Origin: Chloroflexi bacterium bin20
Lineage (GTDB): Bacteria; Chloroflexota; Anaerolineae; Aggregatilineales; Phototrophicaceae
DNA: 64,000 bases
Assembly: GCA_002238485.1 (NCBI GenBank)
Contig: MPMG01000007.1
Location: 1-64,000 of the forward strand
Direction of reading: 5' to 3'
Under the pieces are notes generated by a model. It did not search any database. It was given only the letters and a program-made list of their open reading frames with translations, and had not been told where the DNA came from. The position numbers and the translations under genes were made by a program. Positions 29,671 through 38,215 of the stretch are shown here, piece by piece (position 1 is the first letter of the stretch; each line of letters starts with the position of its first letter).

Positions 29671-29748
29671 CCATCTCCCGGCCTGTCGACAAAATCCGCG
29701 CGTGTTTTACCTCCCCCCAACTTTTCGGGGAGAGAGGGCGAGGGGGCA
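29671..29748 (+). repeat. Dispersed palindromic repeat, copy A
   Basis: About 78 bp with a CTCCCCCCAACTTTTCGGGG core hairpin and a G-rich right flank. The left flank (29681-29708) matches that of the copy at 51895-51974 and the inverted copy at 53973-54023. It fills much of the 378-bp gap between the CbpA-like and DtxR-like genes, where no gene was seen. Confidence 0.7.
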
Positions 29749-29785
29749 TTGCAGGCGAGTCGGTGAAAGTGCAGACTGCCGACTA

Positions 29786-29794
29786 TGCTATGAT
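29786..29794 (+). promoter_or_regulatory. Extended -10 element for the DtxR-like regulator
   Basis: TGC-TATGAT at 29786-29794, 36 bp before the ATG at 29831, fits an extended -10 (TGnTAnnnT). No -35 of quality was found. Confidence 0.35.
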
Positions 29795-29830
29795 AAGCGC
29801 ATGCGCATCTCATAATGGCCAGCAGCTTCA

Positions 29831-30523
29831 ATGACCAGACGCAGATTGTCGGCCGGCACATCGGAGTCGGTAGAAGACTTTTTGAAAGCGATATTTCGCT
29901 TGCAGCGTCAGACCAACCGAGTCTCGACGAATGCCCTGGCAGACGCGCTGACTATCTCCGCGCCAGCAGTGACCGACATGGCGCAGCGCCTGGTCGACGA
30001 AGGCACAGTCGATTACTTGAAGTATCGCGGTGTGCGGCTCACCGACAAAGGTGAACGCGTCGCCTTGAAGATGTTGCGGCGTCATCGGCTCATCGAAGCC
30101 TATCTGGTGGAAGATCTGGGTTATCAGCTGCACGAGGTGCATGACGAAGCCGAAGCGCTGGAACATACCGTATCCGACCGCTTTGTCGAGGCGATCGCGC
30201 GCAAGCTGGGCAATCCAAGCTATGACCCGCATGGCGACCCCATCCCCAATCGCGATGGATTGATGCCACAGCGCGATTTGCAGCCGCTTTCTGAACTGCC
30301 CATGCAAACGCCCGCCCGCATTCGCCGCTTCATCATGGACGACCAGCGCATGCTGCAAGAAACACAAAAGCGCGGCCTGGTGCTGGGCAAAGAGCTGGAA
30401 GTGCTGGCGCGCGATGACTTTGACGGTCCGCTGCAAGTGCGGTTGCAGCCGGGCAACCAGCAAATTATCGGCTTCAAGATGGCTAGCGAGATTCTGGTCG
30501 AGTCGCTCGAGCCGTATGTGTAG
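29831..30523 (+). CDS. DtxR/MntR-family metal-dependent transcriptional regulator
   Basis: 230 residues in the three-part DtxR layout. An N-terminal winged helix ('VEDFLKAIFRLQRQTNRVST', 'ALTISAPAVTDMAQRLVDEG') is followed by a dimerisation/metal-binding domain ('HRLIEAYLVEDLGYQLHEVHDEAEALEH', split here only for description; His and Glu ligands lie at ~85-110) and a C-terminal FeoA/SH3-like domain (~150-225). It would repress metal-uptake or iron/manganese genes when loaded with metal. No transporter is adjacent, so its target is elsewhere. Confidence 0.9.
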   Translation: MTRRRLSAGTSESVEDFLKAIFRLQRQTNRVSTNALADALTISAPAVTDMAQRLVDEGTVDYLKYRGVRLTDKGERVALKMLRRHRLIEAYLVEDLGYQLHEVHDEAEALEHTVSDRFVEAIARKLGNPSYDPHGDPIPNRDGLMPQRDLQPLSELPMQTPARIRRFIMDDQRMLQETQKRGLVLGKELEVLARDDFDGPLQVRLQPGNQQIIGFKMASEILVESLEPYV

Positions 30524-30728
30524 GGCGTTCTGCGCTGTCTCCCGTCGCGGTCTCCCCATATCCATGGCGGTAGTTGGTTGAATTGACGCGCGCTCGCCGA
30601 TAAATCGCGAAAACTGTGCTACACTTCCAGACCTTCTGTCGGCGAAAGCGTAACCGCAGGCTAACGATGGCACAGCAGCGCCAAGCTAGTCTGGGCGAAA
30701 TTTCATTCGCGCCTGTGGAGATATGGTC

Positions 30729-31265
30729 ATGTATAGCAATAGCAAATCGAGGCGAGCAATCAATCAGCGGGTGCGCGCCATCTTGCTGACAGGCGACGGC
30801 TCTGTGCTCTTGATCAAACGCGTCAAGCCATACAAGCGCCAGCCCTATTGGGTCGCGCCGGGCGGCGGCGTCGAAAGCCGGGACAGCGATCTCGAAGCCG
30901 CGCTGGAACGGGAATTGTACGAAGAATTGGGCGCGCGAGCGATCGTCTTGGAAACCGCCTTCGTGCTCGAGCATCACATAGCCGGCAAGCAGCTGGAAGA
31001 GCATTTTTTCGTCTGTCTGCTGCAAGAATACGACCTCAGCAAGCGCTACGGACCAGAATTTGCCGATCCCGCGCGTGGCGAATATATCCCGCAAGAAGTG
31101 CCGTTGGACGCGCTGGAGCTATTCCGCATCAACATCAAGACCGGGCAGCTGCGCGACTGGATGCTGCGCAAGCTCGACTACTTGCGAGATCTTCAAGCGC
31201 AGGCCTGCGTGACGAATATGGGAGTGGTGAATGAGTTGATATGCTCTTCATTTCCCCCACCATAA
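30729..31265 (+). CDS. Nudix hydrolase
   Basis: 178 residues. The Nudix box reads 'GGGVESRDSDLEAALEREL' then 'YEELG', with the catalytic REL-x-EE core intact; the loop between GGGVE and REL is one residue longer than the consensus. Such enzymes split X-linked nucleoside diphosphates; substrate unknown. ATG 30729 is preferred over 30723 because GGAG lies 8 nt upstream of it. Its C-terminal region (~110-178) is not recognised. The 205-bp gap before it shows no other gene. Confidence 0.85.
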   Translation: MYSNSKSRRAINQRVRAILLTGDGSVLLIKRVKPYKRQPYWVAPGGGVESRDSDLEAALERELYEELGARAIVLETAFVLEHHIAGKQLEEHFFVCLLQEYDLSKRYGPEFADPARGEYIPQEVPLDALELFRINIKTGQLRDWMLRKLDYLRDLQAQACVTNMGVVNELICSSFPPP

Positions 31266-31266
31266 A

Positions 31267-31362
31267 TCCCTTCCCCAAAAAATGAGGGAGGGACTTACAA
31301 TGCGCGTAGTCCCAAGCTGTCTCCCCTCCCCTCCTTGCGGGGACAAGGGGATGGGGGTCTTC
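31267..31362 (+). repeat. G/C-rich hairpin repeats between Nudix and regulator genes
   Basis: Two hairpin units: TCCCTTCC (31267-31274) pairs with GGGAGGGA (31286-31293), and a second pyrimidine-rich/purine-rich unit spans ~31320-31360 with 'CTTGCGGGGACAAGGGGATG'. The second resembles the other dispersed palindromes in layout but not in exact sequence. The first could also help end the Nudix transcript, although no T-run follows. Confidence 0.45.
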
Positions 31363-31478
31363 GCAGTGATTCACCACTCCTCTACTATTCAGCATAGGCG
31401 AAACCGATGGGCATGGTTTACATTGTTCTTTACAATGTCGCCTAAGCCGTTGCTCTCAGCAATAGTGCGGACCCAGAT

Positions 31479-32174
31479 ATGCAAATATCACGAATAATCC
31501 TGGTCGCTGCAGAGTCCCTGCCGCGCGATCTGCTAGCAACGTTGCTCGACAACAAGCGCTATGTCGTCAACACATTTGCCGATGCCAGCGCTGCAGTCCG
31601 GCATGTCGAGGAGCTGGGCGGGCCTCACCTTGCGCTGATCTCGCTGATTGCCCGGGCATCTTCGGGCTTGGAGGCCGCGCGCAGGCTGAAATCAATTGTT
31701 GATATGCCGCTTATTTTCATCATCGCGCCCGAGGATCTGCCGCGTCTCATGGGCCAAATGCAGGTGCATGGCGATGACTTTGTGGTAAGTCCCGTCCTGC
31801 CGATAGAGCTGGAGGCGCGCATGCAGTTGCTGCTGGCGAGGCTGCCGGTGACGAGTTATGACCGCGATCGCATCGTCCACTTTGACGAGCTTACCATAGA
31901 CTTTTCGCGCAGCCGCTTGCTAATGGACGGAAAATCAGTGCGCATATCGCCCACCGAAGCCGGCTTGCTGCACATATTGCTGCGCAATGCCCCGCGCGTG
32001 GTGGAAAACCAAACCTTGCTGTCGCGCGTGTGGTCGCAAGGCACAGTCGCCGAAGACACCTTGCGCGTGCACATGCATCGCCTGCGCGGCAAGCTGGAAG
32101 CCGACCCGCACAATCCCGTATACATCCGCACCGTGCGTGGCATTGGCTATCGTTTCGCTGTTTCGCCCGATTGA
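31479..32174 (+). CDS. OmpR-type orphan response regulator with degenerate receiver domain
   Basis: 231 residues. The C-terminal winged helix (~130-228) is a good OmpR/PhoB DNA-binding domain ('ISPTEAGLLHILLRNAPRVV', 'RVHMHRLRGKLEADP', 'IRTVRGIGYRF'). The N-terminal ~118 residues have the receiver fold, but the phospho-acceptor Asp aligns with Ser55, the conserved Lys with Ser104, and the first acidic residue of the pair with Ala11. It therefore probably cannot be phosphorylated in the usual way. No histidine kinase is adjacent. It probably binds DNA constitutively or senses another signal. Confidence 0.85.
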   Translation: MQISRIILVAAESLPRDLLATLLDNKRYVVNTFADASAAVRHVEELGGPHLALISLIARASSGLEAARRLKSIVDMPLIFIIAPEDLPRLMGQMQVHGDDFVVSPVLPIELEARMQLLLARLPVTSYDRDRIVHFDELTIDFSRSRLLMDGKSVRISPTEAGLLHILLRNAPRVVENQTLLSRVWSQGTVAEDTLRVHMHRLRGKLEADPHNPVYIRTVRGIGYRFAVSPD

Positions 32175-32251
32175 CGCGCCGCAGTCTCCGCAATTGCCGC
32201 CCTGCCGCGCCTGCATTATGATGGTGGCGGGCAAAAGCAGGAGAGCGGCGT

Positions 32252-33109
32252 ATGCGCATCACCATCGGCTTGGCGCAGATTTACCCCAAACTGGGCGATC
32301 TTCAACACAACCTCGCCGCGCACTTGCAGACTATCTACGCGGCGCGTGAACGTGGCGTCGACCTGCTCATCTTCCCCGAGTTGTCGCTGACCGGCTATCA
32401 GGTGCAAGACCTCGTGCCCGAAGTGTCGCTGCGCTGCGATGCCAGCGATGCCATCTTCGCCGAGTTGCTGGCTGCCAGCGCCGATATCGACCTGGTGGTG
32501 GGCTTCGTGCACGAGGACAAGCGCAACCGCTTTTATATCGCCAATGCCTACTTGTCGGCTGGCGCAGTCCTGCACATCCATCACAAGCTCTATCTGCCCA
32601 CCTATGCCATGTTTGACGAGTCGCGCTACTTCGCTCAAGGCAACAGCGTGCGCGCTTTTGACAGTCGCTTTGGCCGACTGGGCATGCTGATCTGCGAAGA
32701 TTTTTGGCATGTTTCGCCGGCCTATCTACTCTGGCTGGATGGCGCCGATATGCTGATCCTCAACAGCAGCAGCCCTTCGCGGGGCTTGAATGACAGCGAT
32801 CGCCTGGGCGGCACGCGCTGGGTCGAGTTGGTCAATCAAGCCTATGGCAGCATGTTCACGGCTTATGTGCTGCACTGCAACCGCGTCGGTTATGAAGATG
32901 GCAAGAATTTCTGGGGCGGCTCATCGGTGGTCGACCCCGATGGCGAGTTCATGACGCACGGTCTGTATTTTGACGAAGCGCTGATCACGCAGGAGATCGA
33001 CCTGAACCAACTGCATCGGACGCGCGCTCGCTTGCCACTGTTGCGGGATGAGCGACCGAGTCTCGTGCGGCGGGAGCTGGGGCGGATTTTGAGCGAGAAT
33101 TTGGGGTAG
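32252..33109 (+). CDS. Nitrilase-superfamily amidase (NAD synthetase glutaminase-like)
   Basis: 285 residues with the Glu-Lys-Cys triad of carbon-nitrogen hydrolases: Glu43 ('FPELSLTGY'), Lys112 ('HHKLYLPTY') and Cys148 ('LICEDFWH'). 'ARERGVDLLIFPELSLTGYQ' and 'CEDFWH' most resemble the amidase domain of glutamine-dependent NAD synthetase, but the synthetase domain is absent. It hydrolyses an amide; which one is unknown. AGGAG lies 9 nt upstream of the ATG. A stable stem-loop follows the stop. Confidence 0.87.
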   Translation: MRITIGLAQIYPKLGDLQHNLAAHLQTIYAARERGVDLLIFPELSLTGYQVQDLVPEVSLRCDASDAIFAELLAASADIDLVVGFVHEDKRNRFYIANAYLSAGAVLHIHHKLYLPTYAMFDESRYFAQGNSVRAFDSRFGRLGMLICEDFWHVSPAYLLWLDGADMLILNSSSPSRGLNDSDRLGGTRWVELVNQAYGSMFTAYVLHCNRVGYEDGKNFWGGSSVVDPDGEFMTHGLYFDEALITQEIDLNQLHRTRARLPLLRDERPSLVRRELGRILSENLG

Positions 33110-33112
33110 GGG

Positions 33113-33151
33113 GCAACTTCTCTGTAGTATTTTCGGGCTGCAGGAAGTTGC
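33113..33151 (+). other. Long stem-loop after the nitrilase gene
   Basis: Four bases after the stop, GCAACTTC (33113-33120) pairs with 33144-33151 and CTGTAG (33122-33127) with 33138-33143, with one bulged T and a 10-nt loop. There is no T-run, so it is more likely a 3' stability or rho-associated element than an intrinsic terminator. The rest of 33152-33270 carries a 'CACAGAGGCAAAGAG'-like repeat on the minus strand and no gene. Confidence 0.5.
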
Positions 33152-33271
33152 TATCTGCGACTGATATTCTCGTCGGGCGATACAAGGTTCGCATTTACAG
33201 CAGTGTAAAAATCTCTTTGCCTCTGTGGTAAGCCCCAAATGATTTGGGTGGTCAAAAGACCTGCCAGGCTA

Positions 33272-33280
33272 TGCTATAAT
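33272..33280 (+). promoter_or_regulatory. Extended -10 promoter element of the SPFH gene
   Basis: TGC-TATAAT at 33272-33280, a perfect extended -10, 51 bp before the ATG at 33332. No good -35. Confidence 0.5.
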
Positions 33281-33331
33281 CAAGCATGCAGAAAGAAAAC
33301 GAAAGTCCTGACGACTAGGTAAGGAGCAAAC

Positions 33332-34369
33332 ATGAACTTCGGTGGACTATTGAGCGTTGTCGCGATTCTCGCCTTTGGCGTGGGCATTTTGGGCGTGGCT
33401 TTTGCCTTCACGCTGGCATCGCAGAACCGTCCGGCTCGCGGCGGATACATGCTGGCGCTGGTCGGCTTTGCGGCGGGCATCGTGCTATTCATCATCAGCT
33501 CGGGCATCTTGATCGTGCAGCCGGCCCGCGCCGCCGTCATCGTTAATGTCTTGTCTGGTGAGCTGGAACAACCGGCCCGCTCCCCCGGCACATCCATCAT
33601 CATTCCCGGCTTGCAAGAATACATCATCTACCAGACCGATCAGCGCGAATACACCATGTCGGGCATAAGCAGTGAAGGGCGGCTGCAGGGCGACGACGCG
33701 GTCGAGGCGCTGACGGTTGATGGCCAGGAAATTCGGCTCGATATCACGGTGCTGTATCGGATTGACCGCAATGATGTCAACCAGATTCACCTGAATTGGC
33801 AGAATCGCTACGAATCCGACTTCATTCGTCCTACCGTTCGTGCGGTTGCGCGCGATGTCGTCTCGCAATTCGAGGCGGAAGCCATCTACGGTTTGGAGCG
33901 TGAAGCGCTTGGCGGGCGTATTTCCGAACTTGTCGCACAGCGGATGATCGACGAGGGACTGACTTTGACCTCGCTGCTCGTACGCCAAATCGATTTCAAC
34001 GACGCCTTTGCCAACTCGATTGAAGAGAAGCAGATCGAAGAGCAGAAGCTGCAGCGCGCGCGTACGGAAGCGGAGCGTGTGCGTACCGAAGCCAGTGGTC
34101 GCGCTGACGGCGAGGAAGAATCGGCGCGCGGTCGCGCTAACGCCCGCAAGATTGAAGCCGAAGCCGAAGCCGAAGCGTTGCGCGTCATCAGCGATCAGAT
34201 CGCCGCTAATCCGAATCTGATCCAGTATCTCTATGTCGCCAATTTGTCGGACAATGTGTCCTTCGCCTTGCTGCCATCGAATGCGCCATTCATCTTCAAC
34301 GTCGATGATTTCACCCAGCTCGGCGGAGATTTCGAGGCGCCCGAAGTGGACTTGCAGATCGAAGGCTAG
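33332..34369 (+). CDS. SPFH/Band-7 (prohibitin-like) membrane protein
   Basis: 345 residues with two N-terminal membrane segments (~3-27 and ~37-60), a Band-7/PHB domain (~63-240: 'AVIVNVLSGELEQPARSPGT', 'EVDITVLYRIDRNDVNQ'-like strand, 'VRAVARDVVSQFEAEAIYG') and a charged Glu/Ala/Arg coiled coil (~225-275: 'EEQKLQRARTEAERVRTEA'). SPFH proteins form ring or cage assemblies on membranes and partner with proteases. AAGGAG precedes the ATG. An intrinsic terminator follows at 34419, so it is a single-gene unit. Confidence 0.9.
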   Translation: MNFGGLLSVVAILAFGVGILGVAFAFTLASQNRPARGGYMLALVGFAAGIVLFIISSGILIVQPARAAVIVNVLSGELEQPARSPGTSIIIPGLQEYIIYQTDQREYTMSGISSEGRLQGDDAVEALTVDGQEIRLDITVLYRIDRNDVNQIHLNWQNRYESDFIRPTVRAVARDVVSQFEAEAIYGLEREALGGRISELVAQRMIDEGLTLTSLLVRQIDFNDAFANSIEEKQIEEQKLQRARTEAERVRTEASGRADGEEESARGRANARKIEAEAEAEALRVISDQIAANPNLIQYLYVANLSDNVSFALLPSNAPFIFNVDDFTQLGGDFEAPEVDLQIEG

Positions 34370-34418
34370 CGGCGAGCGGACGACAGCCAGCTTGGACTGG
34401 CAATAAGGAATTGCAGAC

Positions 34419-34450
34419 AACCCCTCTTCCCAGCGCGGTGGAGGGGTTTT
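34419..34450 (+). terminator. Rho-independent terminator after the SPFH gene
   Basis: AACCCCTC (34419-34426) pairs with GAGGGGTT (34441-34448), with a 14-nt loop and T residues at the 3' edge. It lies 50 bp after the SPFH stop and just before the next start. Confidence 0.7.
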
Positions 34451-34483
34451 GCGTTGGGGCGGAAGCAACGAAGGAGACGCAAC

Positions 34484-35701
34484 ATGCAAGTACATCCAGC
34501 GGAATCGGCGGGCATGAGCAGCCAGCGATTGGCGCGTGCCGATGCCTACTTGGCGAGCGAAGTCGCCGACGAACGTTTGCCCGGCATCATCGCGGTGGCC
34601 CAGCGGCGCGGCATATCCGTGCAGCACACCGTGCAGGGCATGATGGACATCGCAGCGCGCAAAAAGATGCAAGCCGATGCCATCTTTCGCATTTATAGCA
34701 TGACCAAGCCGGTCGTCAGCCTGGCGCTGATGATGCTGCACGACGAAGGGCGCTTGCAGCTGCACGATGCGGTTTCACGCTATATCCCCAGCTTCGCCAA
34801 AACCAAGGTCTACAGCCACATCAGCGAGAATCAGCCGGTCTTTGCCGAGCAAGATCCGCCCATGACCGTGTTTCATCTGCTGACGCATACCGCTGGCCTC
34901 AGCTATGGTGGCGATCTCTGGCACCCGGCCGACAAGCTCTTCCGCGATTCGGCTGCGCAGCACGGCTTCTTCCGCCGCGATAGGCAGCTTTCGCAGCTGG
35001 TCGAGCATTTTGCCGCGCTGCCTTTGCGCTTCCAGCCGGGCAGCAGCTGGCATTACAGCGTGGCAAGCGATGTGGTCGGCTATCTGGTGCAGGTCATCGC
35101 CGATATGCCCCTGGCGGACTTCTTGCGCGAGCGGATTTTCGCGCCGCTGGGCATGGACGATACGGGCTTCGACATCCCACCAGATAAACACAGCCGCCTT
35201 TGCGCCATATATGGATCGGACGAGGCGGGCTTGCCACAGCTGATTGACCATGCCGAGGTCGCCAATGGCGATGTGCGCCTGCCGACGGCTTGTCCATCTG
35301 GCGGCGGCGGCTTGGTTTCGACTGCGGCGGATTATCTGCGCTTCGCCAATATGCTGTTGAACGGCGGCGAGCTGGATGGGGCGCGTTTGGTCAGCCCTAT
35401 GACCATACAGCGCATGACAAGCAACGCCGTCTCACGCGACATGCTGCCACTGCGTATCGGCATCGAACGGTACGGCTATGGATTTGGCTTGGGCTTCCGC
35501 GTGATGGTCGATGTCGGGCGCGCCAATGGCTACAGCTCCATCGGTGAATACGGCTGGTCGGGCGCAGCCAACACGCATGTGGTCATCGACCCGCAGCAAG
35601 AGTTGATCACGTTGATGATGACGCAAATGTGGTCTGCCGAGCCGCATCGCCCGCGCTCGATCTATCCGAATCTGGTCTATCAGGCGATTGATTCGCTGTA
35701 G
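34484..35701 (+). CDS. Beta-lactamase-fold serine hydrolase (class C-like esterase family)
   Basis: 405 residues of the PF00144 beta-lactamase/DD-peptidase fold. The nucleophile motif SxxK is 'SMTK' with Ser72 and Lys75, the second motif is 'YSV' at Tyr191 ('WHYSVASDVVGYL'), and the third lies near 'YGWSGAANTH'. The Gly-Trp/Ser-Gly variant of the third motif is typical of esterases such as EstB rather than true beta-lactamases. There is no signal peptide, so it probably acts in the cytoplasm. AAGGAG lies before ATG 34484; the ORF start at 34454 has no ribosome site. Confidence 0.9.
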   Translation: MQVHPAESAGMSSQRLARADAYLASEVADERLPGIIAVAQRRGISVQHTVQGMMDIAARKKMQADAIFRIYSMTKPVVSLALMMLHDEGRLQLHDAVSRYIPSFAKTKVYSHISENQPVFAEQDPPMTVFHLLTHTAGLSYGGDLWHPADKLFRDSAAQHGFFRRDRQLSQLVEHFAALPLRFQPGSSWHYSVASDVVGYLVQVIADMPLADFLRERIFAPLGMDDTGFDIPPDKHSRLCAIYGSDEAGLPQLIDHAEVANGDVRLPTACPSGGGGLVSTAADYLRFANMLLNGGELDGARLVSPMTIQRMTSNAVSRDMLPLRIGIERYGYGFGLGFRVMVDVGRANGYSSIGEYGWSGAANTHVVIDPQQELITLMMTQMWSAEPHRPRSIYPNLVYQAIDSL

Positions 35702-35744
35702 GGGCCTGTTACTTCTGCATAGAACGGCGCGCCCAGCCCCGCCT

Positions 35745-35805
35745 TTCGACATAATCCTCGCAAGGGTTGACTCCCCCGACTTTTCGGGGAGGCCGAGAGG
35801 GTGAG
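35745..35805 (+). repeat. Dispersed palindromic repeat, copy B
   Basis: CTCCCCCGACTTTTCGGGGA core at 35771-35790 with a 'GGCCGAGAGGGTGAG' right flank, matching the arrangement of the copies at 29.7, 51.9 and 54.0 kb. It lies between two convergent genes and may help transcription end. Confidence 0.65.
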
Positions 35806-36891
35806 CTACAAGCGCACATCCAGCACATCCAGCACCGTCTCGATGGGCGTGAAGATGGTCGCGCGCCGCGAGCCAGCGAATAGCAATCCCACCGCTTTCA
35901 AACTGTCGCCCGCCACGATCAGCGCGCCCGAATCGCCACCCTGGCTCATGGGCGTGGTGATGGTCTGCCCGGCGAAGCGCGCATTCAGATTCTCGCCATA
36001 GGACACATCCACCGTGGCATTCATCAACGTAACGCTGCCTTCGGTATAGCCGGTCGTTCGTCCATGTTTGCGCACGGGCATGCCCAGCCGCGCTTTGGCA
36101 ATGCCGTTGGGACGTCCGATATCGGCGATACTCTGTTGAAACATCATCGGGTTGTTGGGACGCGCCAAAGCCGCATCGATGCGATTGGGGAAGATCGATT
36201 TGCTCGCTTGCGCCTGGGGCGCCGTGATCGCTGCCAGCCGTTTCGACGAACCGCTCAGGGCGCTCAAGGCATTGCCCACCGTCACGAACATCTCGACGAT
36301 ATCGCAGCCACCAGGCGGGAAGAGCGGCGGCGGCGTGGTGGGCGGCTGGACGGGTATTGGACCGCTTTGGTTGTAAAAGCGCAGCGCCTCGTACCGATGC
36401 AGCTTCGCCACCACATCATCGGGACGCAGACCATGGTCGGTTGTGCCCGGCTGCAATACCGCATCGCCAATGGCGGCTTGGTTGCTGTTTGCCAGCACAT
36501 GGTTATTGGAGAGCAGCAGCGGCTCGCCCGTCTGGTTGTCAAAGACGACAGCGCCCAGTGTGCCTGCCGTAACCTGGTAATGCCCGATGCTGACGCCAGC
36601 GGGAATATTGGGTCGAAAACGGTCGCGCGGGTTGAGCTGCGCTTCCAGCCGGCCGATTTCGATGACATCGGTGCGCGCGCCATTGACATCCGGCGGCACC
36701 AGGTCTTCTGCGCTCAGCGCTTCGATTGGTTTCTTCTGCTCCACCAGCACAGCCATCGCCAGCTGATCAGTGACTTGCTCTTTGTAGTTGCGAAAGCCGA
36801 TAGCGACGCCTACCACGCCACGCCGCCGCAGCAATTCTTCTTGCGACAGACGTTGTGCCTCCAGCAACTGATGAAACAAGTCCAGCGACAT
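35806..36891 (-). CDS. NAL1-like trypsin-fold serine peptidase
   Basis: 361 residues without a signal peptide. A trypsin-like triad can be traced: His131 ('LLLSNNHVLAN'), Asp239 ('RIDAALARP') and Ser321 ('QGGDSGALIV', a GDSG motif). The 'KHGRTTGYTEG' block before the Ser motif is typical of the NAL1-like group of bacterial and plant peptidases. The N-terminal ~110 residues contain 'GVVGVAIGFRNYKEQ'. Substrate and role are unknown. The ATG at 36891 has GAGGCGC just upstream. It converges on the beta-lactamase-fold gene. Confidence 0.75.
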   Translation of the reverse strand: MSLDLFHQLLEAQRLSQEELLRRRGVVGVAIGFRNYKEQVTDQLAMAVLVEQKKPIEALSAEDLVPPDVNGARTDVIEIGRLEAQLNPRDRFRPNIPAGVSIGHYQVTAGTLGAVVFDNQTGEPLLLSNNHVLANSNQAAIGDAVLQPGTTDHGLRPDDVVAKLHRYEALRFYNQSGPIPVQPPTTPPPLFPPGGCDIVEMFVTVGNALSALSGSSKRLAAITAPQAQASKSIFPNRIDAALARPNNPMMFQQSIADIGRPNGIAKARLGMPVRKHGRTTGYTEGSVTLMNATVDVSYGENLNARFAGQTITTPMSQGGDSGALIVAGDSLKAVGLLFAGSRRATIFTPIETVLDVLDVRL

Positions 36892-36962
36892 GCGCCTCTA
36901 GCCTCGCGTGCGGATACGGCAATAGTATACAGGCAAGCGCCGAGCGCGGATAATAGGGGGCG

Positions 36963-38042
36963 CTAGCCAGACAGGCTCTTCAAGCCGCTGCCGGTCAACG
37001 CGATGACCAGCTCTGCCGCATCACCCATCCGCTCGCGGATTTGTGGCAGGGCTGCGACAGGCACGGCGCTGGTCGCTTCGATCATGAATCCACGCGAGTG
37101 CATGCGCTGCTGCGCGTCCAGGATGTCGTCATTGTCAACGCGCAGAGCCAGGCCGCCGCTGTCTGCGATCGCTCGCAAGATCTGCCGACCACGCACAGGC
37201 TCGTCCACCAGGATGCCGTCCGCCACACTGTCGCCGCGAACGATGGTCGGCGGCGTATCTGCGCCCGCTTCCCATGCGCGCACAATCGGGTCGACTCCCG
37301 CCGACTGCACGGCGATCATGCATGGGATTGCCGCGATTAGCCCCGCCGCGTGCAGCCCCCGAAAGCCACGAACCATGCCCAGAAACAACCCGCCATGCCC
37401 AACCGGAGCAGCCACAGCATCGGGCGCGCGCCTGCCCAGCTGTTCCCAGATTTCCCACGCGGCTGTCTGCTGCCCCAGTACAAAGCTCGGGTTCCAGGCG
37501 TGGCTGGCATAGGTTCTGCTTTTGGCTGCGGCATAGATCTGCGCGGGCAAATCTGCCGATTCGATGATTTCGCCGCCATAAGCGCGGATATGCGCCTTCT
37601 TGCTTTCGACCGCGCTGGTTTTGGGCACATAAATTGTTGCTCTCATGCCTGCCAAAGCCGCATAAGCTGCCAGCGATGCGCCCGCATTGCCCGATGAATT
37701 GTCCATGACTGCCGCAAGTCCCGCGCCGGCCAGGTGATTCAGCATGACCGCCACGCCACGATCTTTGAACGAGCCAGTCGGATTCAAGTATTCCAGCTTG
37801 GCATGGAAGCGCGCGCCAGCCAGATTCAGCTGCACCAGCGGAGTCATGCCTTCGCCCAGGCTGAATCGCCGTTGGACGGGCAGAAGCGCCCGATAGCGCC
37901 ACAGCGAGAAGTCCTCCGTCACGATTCGGGCGGGATCGAATGTCGGCAGCGCTTTCCAGTCCAGCAGACCACCGCAATCGCCACAGCGCCAATTTGTGGA
38001 CTGTGCCGTCATTTTGCAAATGTTGCATGTGATCCGCGCCAT
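36963..38042 (-). CDS. Threonine synthase-like PLP-dependent enzyme
   Basis: 359 residues. A small N-terminal zinc ribbon (Cys5, Cys8, Cys20, Cys23: 'CNICK' and 'CGDCGG') precedes a fold-type II PLP domain with 'EGMTPLVQLNLAG', the Schiff-base lysine in 'NPTGSFKDRGVAV', 'MDNSSGNAGASLAAYAAL' (phosphate/PLP loop) and 'VGHGGLFLGM' (glycine loop). This is the layout of short bacterial threonine synthases and related lyases. It probably converts phosphohomoserine to threonine, but related cysteate/threonine enzymes cannot be excluded. It diverges from moaA. Confidence 0.85.
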   Translation of the reverse strand: MARITCNICKMTAQSTNWRCGDCGGLLDWKALPTFDPARIVTEDFSLWRYRALLPVQRRFSLGEGMTPLVQLNLAGARFHAKLEYLNPTGSFKDRGVAVMLNHLAGAGLAAVMDNSSGNAGASLAAYAALAGMRATIYVPKTSAVESKKAHIRAYGGEIIESADLPAQIYAAAKSRTYASHAWNPSFVLGQQTAAWEIWEQLGRRAPDAVAAPVGHGGLFLGMVRGFRGLHAAGLIAAIPCMIAVQSAGVDPIVRAWEAGADTPPTIVRGDSVADGILVDEPVRGRQILRAIADSGGLALRVDNDDILDAQQRMHSRGFMIEATSAVPVAALPQIRERMGDAAELVIALTGSGLKSLSG

Positions 38043-38167
38043 AAGTCTGCTTCTTTCTTGGTCGACCGCCGGCATTGTATCACAGCGCTTTGTGTGTTGA
38101 TCGGCTGCTCGCTTTGATGTGTGGATCGCCCGAGAACGTTTGCAGTAGAGAATCCGCGCCTGTCTTG

Positions 38168-38176
38168 TGCTAGAAT
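38168..38176 (+). promoter_or_regulatory. Extended -10 element upstream of moaA
   Basis: TGC-TAGAAT at 38168-38176, 40 bp before the moaA ATG. A TTGCAG at 38140 is too far away to serve as its -35. Confidence 0.4.
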
Positions 38177-38215
38177 CGGGGAAATTCGCCGCGACGACAT
38201 GGCACCGGCCCACAC

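Noticed and set aside
34441..34483. Extended start of the beta-lactamase-fold gene at 34454
   Set aside because: It would begin within a terminator region and has no SD, while AAGGAG precedes the ATG at 34484.
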